This document shows, one piece after another, positions 1 to 5,027 of a stretch of 8,482 nt of DNA. This DNA comes from an uncultured Lachnospiraceae bacterium (GTDB lineage Bacteria; Bacillota; Clostridia; Lachnospirales; Lachnospiraceae), in NCBI GenBank assembly GCA_947174985.1, contig CAMWLB010000121.1, forward strand, positions 1 to 8,482. The letters are read 5' to 3'. The notes under the pieces are model-generated. The model was not told where the DNA came from and did not search any database. It saw only the letters and a program-made list of their open reading frames with translations. The translations under genes were made by a program, and so were the position numbers. Within the stretch, counting starts at the first letter, position 1. Every line of letters begins with the position of its first letter.

Positions 1-60
1 TTCTCATTCAACCGGAAATTACTTTTTCAACCAGAAGTTACTTTTTCAATTCACCGGACA
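1..60. mobile_element. Probable outer end of an IS21-type insertion sequence (partial; body lies left of window)
   Basis: Read on the minus strand, the segment begins TGTCCGGTGAATTG at base 60 and then carries repeated GAAAAAGTAA blocks. A TGT...ACA tip followed by several internal near-identical repeats, thought to be transposase binding sites, is the known end architecture of the IS21 family. The inferred tip is at base 60, and the AT-rich AAAATTTT at 61-68 would contain the target duplication. No transposase gene (istA/istB) is present in the window, so assignment rests only on the terminal pattern. An alternative is an intergenic repeat unrelated to transposition. Confidence 0.45.
8..57. 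repeat. 19-bp tandem direct repeats, about 2.5 copies
   Basis: Two units with period 19 start at 8 and 27, both of the form TCAACC(G/A)GAA(A/G)TTACTTTT. A third, degenerate unit starts at 46 with TCAATTCACCGG. The two full units differ at only two positions. The array may continue left of the window. It abuts the cysE promoter but does not overlap it. Confidence 0.75.
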
Positions 61-78
61 AAAATTTTAAATCCAAAG

Positions 79-107
79 TTGACAAATAAGCGCAGTTTGC
101 ATATGCT
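79..107 (+). promoter_or_regulatory. Sigma-A type promoter for cysE
   Basis: A perfect -35 TTGACA lies at 79-84, followed by a 17-bp spacer and a -10 TATGCT at 102-107. Transcription would start near 113-115, giving a 5' leader of about 78 nt before the cysE ATG at 192. The promoter sits entirely outside the repeat block at 1-60, so it probably belongs to the cysE locus rather than to the mobile element. Confidence 0.75.
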
Positions 108-113
108 AAATAG

Positions 114-155
114 AGACGGAGCACGAAGTGGCAAGGATGCGTCGTGGTCTTTTTT
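114..155 (+). promoter_or_regulatory. Possible terminator-like hairpin in the cysE leader
   Basis: CACGA (122-126) can pair with TCGTG (142-146), with an inner GCA/TGC (131-133/138-140). After a 4-nt bulge on the left side, AGAC (114-117) can pair with GTCT (147-150). A run of six T (150-155) overlaps the 3' foot. This resembles an intrinsic terminator lying between promoter and gene, which could allow attenuation. The stem is short and bulged, no T-box or S-box landmarks are visible, and no anti-terminator was worked out. Confidence 0.25.
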
Positions 156-191
156 GCGTGGCGCGTGAAGCGTCAGGGGAGAGCGGTAGCA

Positions 192-908
192 ATGGGCATA
201 ATACGTTTTATTAAAGAAGAAAGTAAAGTGATACGGGAGCGGGATCCGGCGATACATTCCGGACTTGAGGTGTTTCTGTATCCAAGCTTTAAGGCGATGG
301 TTTATTACCGGCTTGCTCACTGGCTGTATGAGAAGAAGCATTATTTCTGGGCGCGTCTGATATCCCAGCGGGGGGCGCACAAGACGGGAATTGAGATACA
401 TCCCGGCGCTAAAATAGGAAAGGGCTTTTTTATTGACCATGGGCATGGTGTTATCATAGGAGAGACGACGGTAATAGGAGACAACGTGACGTTGTATCAG
501 GGCGTTACATTGGGTGGAACAGGAAAGGAGCACGGCAAGCGGCATCCGACCTTGGGTAACAACGTTATGGTGAGCGCCGGCGCCAAGGTGCTGGGTTCTT
601 TTACCATTGGAGAAAATTCCAAAATAGGTGCAGGAAGTGTTGTTCTAAATGAAGTACCGCCCAATTCCACTGTGGTCGGTGTGCCTGGCAGAGTGGTAAA
701 GAGAGGAAATGTGTCGGTGCCGAGAGAGGATATGTGTCAGGTAGATTTGCCCAATCCGGTGCAGGAGGATATACAGAAGCTGCAGCAGGCGAATGCCGTT
801 CTGACAAACCGGCTTTTGGATTTGGAGAATGAGATGCGCCTTCTGCGCAGGAAGCGGGAAGTCGAAGAGCAGAAAGAACCAAACATAAAGGCTGAAAACA
901 CGAAATAA
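192..908 (+). CDS. cysE: Serine O-acetyltransferase
   Basis: Transfers acetyl from acetyl-CoA to L-serine, giving O-acetylserine, the first committed step of cysteine synthesis; cytoplasmic. The protein has 238 residues. A helical N-terminal part (about 1-62) leads into a left-handed beta-helix of hexapeptide repeats (about 64-165). It carries the family motifs FIDHGHG (catalytic His83), VTLGGTGK (106-112) and KRHP (116-119). The equivalent of the catalytic Asp in enterobacterial CysE is Glu68 in GIEIHPG. Residues about 187-222 form a predicted coiled coil, and the tail ends ENTK rather than in the Ile that docks into CysK in enterobacteria. The ATG at 192 is chosen because AGGGGAG (175-181) lies about 10 nt upstream; an in-frame GTG at 144 has no such site. 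It follows its own promoter and is followed 40 nt later by a small gene. Confidence 0.93.
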   Translation: MGIIRFIKEESKVIRERDPAIHSGLEVFLYPSFKAMVYYRLAHWLYEKKHYFWARLISQRGAHKTGIEIHPGAKIGKGFFIDHGHGVIIGETTVIGDNVTLYQGVTLGGTGKEHGKRHPTLGNNVMVSAGAKVLGSFTIGENSKIGAGSVVLNEVPPNSTVVGVPGRVVKRGNVSVPREDMCQVDLPNPVQEDIQKLQQANAVLTNRLLDLENEMRLLRRKREVEEQKEPNIKAENTK

Positions 909-948
909 AGACATGTAGATAGAAAATGGTTCATAAGGAGGAAAAGAC

Positions 949-1227
949 ATGGATTTCATTAACAAGGTGGAAGAAACGATCACAACCAAGGGACAGCGCG
1001 TAGTGGACAAGGCAAAGGAAATGGCGGAGGTTGCCAGTTTAAAGAGTCAGATTGGCACCTGTGAAGAGGTCATCAAAAAGAACTACGCGGAAATTGGAAG
1101 GCTGTATTATGAGAATTATGGGGACAACCCTGAGGAGCTTTTTGCAAAGCAATGTCGTGCAGTTCAGAACGCCCAAAACGGTGTGCAGGATTTGGAACAA
1201 AAAATCAGACAGATAAAGGGAATATAG
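949..1227 (+). CDS. Small helical coiled-coil protein of unknown function
   Basis: A 92-residue protein that I cannot assign to a named family. It is highly charged and predicted almost fully helical. Helical stretches at about 1-50 and 60-90 flank a conserved-looking centre YAEIGRLYYENYGDNPEE (about 46-63). It has no signal peptide, membrane segment or metal-binding Cys cluster (only Cys37 and Cys69). It resembles short cytoplasmic hypothetical proteins that I recall from Lachnospiraceae, some of which carry an added zinc ribbon; that ribbon is absent here. An excellent ribosome binding site AAGGAGG (935-941) lies 7 nt before the ATG. It sits 40 nt after cysE with no promoter seen between them, so it is probably co-transcribed, and a strong terminator follows. 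Confidence 0.8.
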   Translation: MDFINKVEETITTKGQRVVDKAKEMAEVASLKSQIGTCEEVIKKNYAEIGRLYYENYGDNPEELFAKQCRAVQNAQNGVQDLEQKIRQIKGI

Positions 1228-1246
1228 GATTACGTTTTAGAAGCAG

Positions 1247-1292
1247 AAAAATACCGCCGGTTGCAAACTCGCAACGGCGGTATTTTTGTTTT
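1247..1292. terminator. Bidirectional intrinsic terminator between convergent genes
   Basis: The left arm 1247-1264 (AAAAATACCGCCGGTTGC) pairs with the right arm 1271-1287 around a 6-nt loop, leaving one bulged G. On the plus strand the stem runs into TTTTTGTTTT (1283-1292), ending the cysE transcript. On the minus strand the A-run at 1247-1251 reads as T5, so the same hairpin can end the PBP transcript, whose stop codon lies 77 nt away. Confidence 0.92.
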
Positions 1293-1300
1293 ATATGGGA

Positions 1301-1319
1301 GCCGGAAAATCTGTCCGGC
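1301..1319. repeat. Small perfect inverted repeat downstream of the PBP gene
   Basis: GCCGGA (1301-1306) and TCCGGC (1314-1319) form a 6-bp GC-rich hairpin with a 7-nt loop. It lies between the PBP stop codon and the main bidirectional terminator. It has no T-run on either strand, so it is not a terminator by itself. It could stabilise the 3' end of the PBP mRNA or may be chance. Confidence 0.35.
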
Positions 1320-1363
1320 GCCGTGTATTGATTGGTTTGACAGCCATCGGTATCCAAACTGCA

Positions 1364-4024
1364 TTAATTGGCAGGAGGTTCAGCCGGTGGAGGCGTAGCG
1401 GGCGGTGTCTGGTCAGGACCGTAGAAATTATAGCCCATTCCATAAAGCTCTGCACGCTGCTGTTCAATGATGCCATAGGCGTCCGGATTTGCATAAAATT
1501 CTGCGTTGTGAGGGCAGACATTCGCCGCAGGCCCTACCGTGGTGGTGGTGCCATCCGGATTTTCAATAACGGTAGAAGAACCCTGTAACAGGGAAATGTC
1601 TTCCTGCGGCTGTAGGGTGAGCGCGCCAGGGTGTTTGAACGGACATTCCGCGCTGGCCGGCAGGTTTGTGTAGACACAGATATCGCCGACGTAATGTACG
1701 TCACAGCTATCCGTGGGTACGGTTCCTTCCGCAAAGTACTCGGTTCTGACTGTGCCGGCCACATCACAGAGCCCTGCAATAGGAAGCTTGCCTGACTGCG
1801 TGCAGACGGCAGACTGTACAATGCCGCTCGGAATGGGGAAACGCTCATTTGGCAAATCCTGATGGATTTCAGCCATGACCGCACGCCAGAGGTTCTTGGC
1901 CAGGTTTCGCTCTACTTTGTTCAAAACGACGTTATTATCATAGCCGGCCCATGTAACTGCCGTATAATAGGGTGTGTAGCCTGCAAACCACACATCCTTG
2001 TAATCAGAGGTTGTACCGGTCTTGCCGGCGATGGACATGTTCGGAAACCGAACTGATGTACCAGTACCAATATTGATAGTGTCAACCATAGCGTCTGTCA
2101 GTAGAAAGGCAGTGGTTTCTTTGATGACCTGTCTTGTTTCGGGAACCGTGTGGTCCAAAATCACATTGCCGTTGGAGTCGAGCACCCTGGTGTAAAGTCT
2201 GGGTTTATTGTAGACGCCGCCATTGGCAATGGTCGCATAAGAAGCGCAGAGCTCCAAATTGGTTACACCGCCAACGCCGCCGAGCGCCATTGGCTGATAG
2301 CAGTCGTTAATCTCTGTCAGGGTGGTAAAACCAAAATTCTCCAAATAGTTGAAGCCAAGCTTCGGCGTAATCTGTGTCAAACACTTGACGGTTACGATAT
2401 TCATGGAATACCAAATTCCTTTTCGGATGGAGCTGACTCCCAAATAACCGGTATCATACCAGTTGTGAACCGGCGTTCCATTACTGTAATTAAAGGGCGC
2501 ATCGATAAAGACGGTTGCAAGCGTCATACCGGCACTGTCCAAAGCAGGCGCGTAGGTGGAAACCACCTTGAAGGTGGAGCCGGGCTGACGGATCGTACTT
2601 GTGGCACGGTTCAGTGTACGGCTTCCCTCTTTGGTACCGCGTCCGCCTATCATGGCGACTACATAACCGGTGTGCTGGTCGATGATGGTTAAGGATATCT
2701 GAGGCTGCGGCGTCAGGGATTCTCTTTCTGCAATGACCTCGTCGTGTTCACCAACAACGGCGGCTTTGTACAAATCAATCGCTTCGTGGGCTTCGTCTAT
2801 GGAATTAAAGAGAAGGTCAAAGTTTTTATTCTGGTTTTCTACAAACCATGCCTTCATCATTTCTTTACTGTAATTGTGATATTCCCCGTCTGCATCTTTC
2901 ACGGTCAAATCGTAAGAAAGATACCATCTGACATTCTCCGGGTAGTTGGCAGGGTCAGAAAATACTCTGTCAGCAATTGCCTGAATATTGGGGTCTAAGG
3001 TAGATTCTATCCGAAGACCGCCGCTGTAGAGGAGAACGCCGGCCTGTGTGGCGCTGTAGCCTGCTTCTTCAATCAAATCGTGATATACTTCCTCAGTCAG
3101 GGCATCCACAAAATAGGTACTTACGGAATCCTCGGCAATCGCAATATTGACTTCCTGAATACGGGAGTATACGTCGTCCGCCATGGCCTCGTCGTATTCT
3201 GCCTGTGAAATATAGCCTTGTTCCAGCATATCATGGAGAACCTTCGCTCTTCGTTCGGCATTGTTTTCCGGATGGGAAATGGGATTCCACTTTGAGGGGT
3301 TCTGGGTGATTGCTGCAATTACCGCACATTCGGACAATGTAAGCTCGCTGACATCCTTGTTGAAGTAGCGAAGTGAGGCGGACTGCACGCCAAGGGTATT
3401 CTGTCCTAAATTGATGGTGTTCATATACCGAAGCAGAATCTCTTCTTTGCTCAGCTTTTTGGTGATTTCAAGGGCGAGATACTGTTCCTGGAACTTACGC
3501 TGCAGCTTTTCTATGAGACCTTCTTCGTTTACCCAGTCGGTAAAGATCGTATTTTTCAATAGCTGCTGCGTGATGGTGCTGGCGCCCTCCGCCCGCTGGA
3601 AGCCGGAACGAATGAAGGTATAGCCGGCACGGATAATACCTTTAATATCGATGCCGTTGTGGTCGTAGAAGCGCTGGTCCTCAATTGCGACGAAGGCATC
3701 AGCCAAATCCTGTGGGATTCGGTCCCATGTTACCTGAACACGGTTTGAATTGGTTGCAACCAGCTTGTCTATCTGGTTACCCTCACAGTCGTATACGAAG
3801 GTGGAGAAGCCTACAGGAGCAACGTCGTTTACATCTATGTCCGGTGCGGAGGCAATGATGCCTTTAAAGGCGCCGATGCCGGCGGAAACGCCGATGATGC
3901 CCATGGCGATGATGCCGACGAGAACCACTTTGATACTGGTAAAGGCTATCTTCTTTCCTATTTTTGTAGATTTGGAATTCATCGCTTTTTGTTTGGCATG
4001 AACTCCTTTTCTTCCATAATTCAT
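1364..4024 (-). CDS. Class A penicillin-binding protein (PBP1A family: glycosyltransferase plus transpeptidase)
   Basis: Bifunctional peptidoglycan synthase anchored in the membrane with its enzymes outside. The 886-residue protein has a short basic cytoplasmic N-terminus and one membrane segment (about 25-50). The GT51 domain has EDQRFYDH (catalytic Glu115), GASTITQQLLKN (147-158) and RKFQEQ (176-181). The transpeptidase domain has STFK (Ser483/Lys486), SMN (540-542) and KTGT (668-671), all intact. A distal region with six Cys (about 741, 753, 774, 783, 794, 837) leads to a Pro-rich tail. The ATG at 4024 is preferred because GAAAGGTG (4033-4040) lies 8 nt upstream. An in-frame ATG at 4090 overlaps the -10 box, so it cannot be the start. 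Similar genes are named ponA/mrcA; the exact orthologue is not decided here. It is convergent with the cysE pair and divergent from yigZ. Confidence 0.95.
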   Translation of the reverse strand: MNYGRKGVHAKQKAMNSKSTKIGKKIAFTSIKVVLVGIIAMGIIGVSAGIGAFKGIIASAPDIDVNDVAPVGFSTFVYDCEGNQIDKLVATNSNRVQVTWDRIPQDLADAFVAIEDQRFYDHNGIDIKGIIRAGYTFIRSGFQRAEGASTITQQLLKNTIFTDWVNEEGLIEKLQRKFQEQYLALEITKKLSKEEILLRYMNTINLGQNTLGVQSASLRYFNKDVSELTLSECAVIAAITQNPSKWNPISHPENNAERRAKVLHDMLEQGYISQAEYDEAMADDVYSRIQEVNIAIAEDSVSTYFVDALTEEVYHDLIEEAGYSATQAGVLLYSGGLRIESTLDPNIQAIADRVFSDPANYPENVRWYLSYDLTVKDADGEYHNYSKEMMKAWFVENQNKNFDLLFNSIDEAHEAIDLYKAAVVGEHDEVIAERESLTPQPQISLTIIDQHTGYVVAMIGGRGTKEGSRTLNRATSTIRQPGSTFKVVSTYAPALDSAGMTLATVFIDAPFNYSNGTPVHNWYDTGYLGVSSIRKGIWYSMNIVTVKCLTQITPKLGFNYLENFGFTTLTEINDCYQPMALGGVGGVTNLELCASYATIANGGVYNKPRLYTRVLDSNGNVILDHTVPETRQVIKETTAFLLTDAMVDTINIGTGTSVRFPNMSIAGKTGTTSDYKDVWFAGYTPYYTAVTWAGYDNNVVLNKVERNLAKNLWRAVMAEIHQDLPNERFPIPSGIVQSAVCTQSGKLPIAGLCDVAGTVRTEYFAEGTVPTDSCDVHYVGDICVYTNLPASAECPFKHPGALTLQPQEDISLLQGSSTVIENPDGTTTTVGPAANVCPHNAEFYANPDAYGIIEQQRAELYGMGYNFYGPDQTPPATPPPAEPPAN

Positions 4025-4088
4025 ATGTGTTTCACCTTTCCGTCTGTGGTACAGACTTATGGCAGGGCATAATTTGACCCCCGCAGAC

Positions 4089-4117
4089 ATTATACCAAAA
4101 ATAAAGTGGTAAATAAA
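4089..4117 (-). promoter_or_regulatory. Extended -10 promoter for the PBP gene
   Basis: On the minus strand TGGTATAAT (4097 down to 4089) matches an extended -10 element (TGnTATAAT). The -35 position 17 bp upstream (4117-4112) is TTTATT, a weak match, as is usual when the extended -10 is present. Transcription would start near 4082, giving a leader of about 58 nt. The in-frame ATG at 4090 lies at or upstream of the expected start site, which excludes the longer reading of the protein. Confidence 0.7.
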
Positions 4118-4140
4118 GGTTTTTTCTTTTATCTTTAGAA

Positions 4141-4174
4141 TTGTTCACAAAAAAAACATCTTTTATGCTATACT
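4141..4174 (+). promoter_or_regulatory. Promoter for yigZ, divergent from the PBP promoter
   Basis: Two overlapping choices exist. One is TTGTTC (4141-4146) with a 17-bp spacer to TATGCT (4164-4169). The other is the better -10 TATACT (4169-4174) with TTCACA (4144-4149) at a long 19-bp spacer. Either gives a leader of about 30-35 nt before the yigZ start. The A/T-rich 4098-4163 stretch separates it from the divergent PBP promoter, so the two could share regulation. Confidence 0.55.
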
Positions 4175-4210
4175 TTAAGCAGAAAACCATTTGAAGGAGG
4201 GGCGGATAAC

Positions 4211-4849
4211 TTGGAAAATGAGAGCAGAGAGCCTTATCGGGTGGTAGTAGAAGACGGACAGGGAGAGCTTGTAGAAAAGAAATCCCGCTTTATTGCGACA
4301 GTGAAGCGGGTGGAGAATGAGGAAGAGGCAGCAGGTTTTATTGAAGCCGTGAAGAAAAAGCATTGGGACGCCTCCCACAACTGTTCTGCATTTGTTGTGG
4401 GGAGCCTGACGCGGTGCAGCGACGACGGCGAGCCCTCAGGAACGGCGGGCAGGCCCATGCTGGAGGTGCTTCTGGGAGAGAAGCTTAAGAATGTGGCAGT
4501 GGTAGTCACGCGGTATTTCGGCGGCACGCTCCTAGGTACGGGAGGGCTGGTCAGGGCTTACTCGCAGGCGGTAAAGGAAGGGCTTAAAAATTGCGTGATT
4601 GGCACCATGCGCGCCGGTGTGCGCATGGCGGTGGAAACGGACTATAACGGTGTCGGCAGGATTTTATATCTGCTGGGCAGCAGAGGACTTGAGCCGCAGA
4701 ATAGCGAATATACCGACAAGGTAAAGCTGGAGTTGTTGTTTCCTGCTGAATGGAAAGAGGAACTTACAAAGGAATTTACGGAGGCGACAGCCGGCAGGGC
4801 AGTTATAGAAGTTTTAGAAGAGCTTTATTACGTTGACAAAGAAGTTTGA
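4211..4849 (+). CDS. yigZ: YigZ/IMPACT (UPF0029) family protein
   Basis: Member of a widespread cytoplasmic family related to eukaryotic IMPACT. The molecular role in bacteria is not firmly known, though links to translation or RNA have been proposed. The 212-residue length is typical. The N-terminal domain shows the family signatures KKSRFIA (23-29), HNCSAF (56-61), DDGEPSGTAGRPML (71-84) and VVVTRYFGGTLLGTGGLVRAYS (97-118). The C-terminal part (about 135-205) fits the DUF1949 domain. The start is a TTG: AAGGAGG (4194-4200) is 10 nt upstream, while the nearby ATG at 4218 is out of frame. It follows its own promoter, and its last codons contain the mgtE promoter. Confidence 0.92.
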   Translation: MENESREPYRVVVEDGQGELVEKKSRFIATVKRVENEEEAAGFIEAVKKKHWDASHNCSAFVVGSLTRCSDDGEPSGTAGRPMLEVLLGEKLKNVAVVVTRYFGGTLLGTGGLVRAYSQAVKEGLKNCVIGTMRAGVRMAVETDYNGVGRILYLLGSRGLEPQNSEYTDKVKLELLFPAEWKEELTKEFTEATAGRAVIEVLEELYYVDKEV

Positions 4850-4861
4850 TGGGAATAAAAT
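4833..4861 (+). promoter_or_regulatory. Near-consensus promoter for mgtE inside the 3' end of yigZ
   Basis: TTGACA (4833-4838), a 17-bp spacer and TAAAAT (4856-4861) match sigma-A boxes at 6/6 and 5/6. The -35 lies in the last codons of yigZ and the -10 just after its stop. Transcription would start near 4867-4868, leaving a leader of about 135 nt before mgtE. mgtE can therefore be expressed independently of yigZ. Confidence 0.75.
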
Positions 4862-4867
4862 AAAGGG

Positions 4868-5002
4868 AAGTAATCAATGAACAGATTCTCCTGATAGAAA
4901 GGTGGTGGTTTTTATGAAGTCGCACAGTAAGAAGAATAGTACTGACAACCCTCTTCCTGCCCGATGCATGAAGACCACATTTTTCTATGAAGGAGTTATA
5001 AT
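4868..5002 (+). promoter_or_regulatory. Structured mgtE leader RNA with SD-sequestering long hairpin (candidate riboswitch or attenuator)
   Basis: Bases 4894-4916 pair with 4967-4988 in a stem of about 22 bp with one bulged G (4905) and four G-T wobbles. Below a small internal loop, CTCCT (4888-4892) pairs with AGGAG (4991-4995), the Shine-Dalgarno of mgtE. The loop holds TCG/CGA (4920-4922/4962-4964) and a CAGTA/TACTG hairpin (4925-4929/4940-4944). The loop of that hairpin, GAAGA (4931-4935), could form a pseudoknot with TCTTC (4952-4956). The upper stem includes the ribosome site and ATG of a 37-codon upstream ORF. Folding as drawn would shut off mgtE translation. Known mgtE genes often carry an M-box Mg2+ riboswitch, but its conserved blocks are not recognisable here. 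The ligand, if any, is unknown; Mg2+ is an inference from the gene. Confidence 0.6.
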
Positions 5003-5027
5003 ATGGAAGAAATCAGAAAATTATTAA
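4914..5027 (+). CDS. Possible upstream ORF / leader peptide overlapping the mgtE start
   Basis: A 37-codon ORF starts MKSHSKKNSTDNPLPARC and stops at 5027, 25 nt inside mgtE in a different frame. A fair ribosome binding site AAAGGTGG (4898-4905) sits 8 nt before the ATG. Both the site and the ATG lie in the 5' arm of the leader hairpin. If translated, ribosomes would open the hairpin and expose the mgtE ribosome site, or compete with mgtE initiation. The peptide has no membrane segment and no clear stalling motif apart from a short NPLP. It may equally be a chance ORF over a structured RNA. Confidence 0.3.
   Translation: MKSHSKKNSTDNPLPARCMKTTFFYEGVIIWKKSENY

Noticed and set aside
1..57. CRISPR array
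   Set aside because: The repeats are directly tandem with a 19-bp period and no unique spacers, and no cas gene is present.
144..191. GTG start for cysE giving 16 extra N-terminal residues
   Set aside because: No ribosome binding site precedes it, and the extra residues do not look like the family N-terminus; the ATG at 192 has AGGGGAG at proper spacing.
51..545. 164-codon minus-strand ORF over the start of cysE
   Set aside because: Shadow of cysE and its promoter; composition unlike a real protein and no family features.
2150..2692. 180-codon plus-strand ORF inside the PBP gene
   Set aside because: Antisense shadow of the transpeptidase domain; no ribosome site or domain seen.
4025..4090. 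Longer PBP start at the ATG ending at 4090
   Set aside because: That ATG overlaps the -10 TATAAT (4089-4094), upstream of the likely transcript start, and has no ribosome site; the ATG at 4024 does.
4894..4988. Palindromic MITE instead of a regulatory leader hairpin
   Set aside because: The imperfect palindrome lies exactly between promoter and ribosome site, and its pairing continues into the mgtE SD, which fits an RNA switch better; no clear target duplication was seen. Not fully excluded without relatives.
4868..5002. M-box (ykoK) Mg2+ riboswitch upstream of mgtE
   Set aside because: The leader is shorter than a full M-box plus expression platform and lacks the conserved AGGTGAGGCTCC and TGCTGCCC-type blocks as I recall them; a covariance-model search should confirm.
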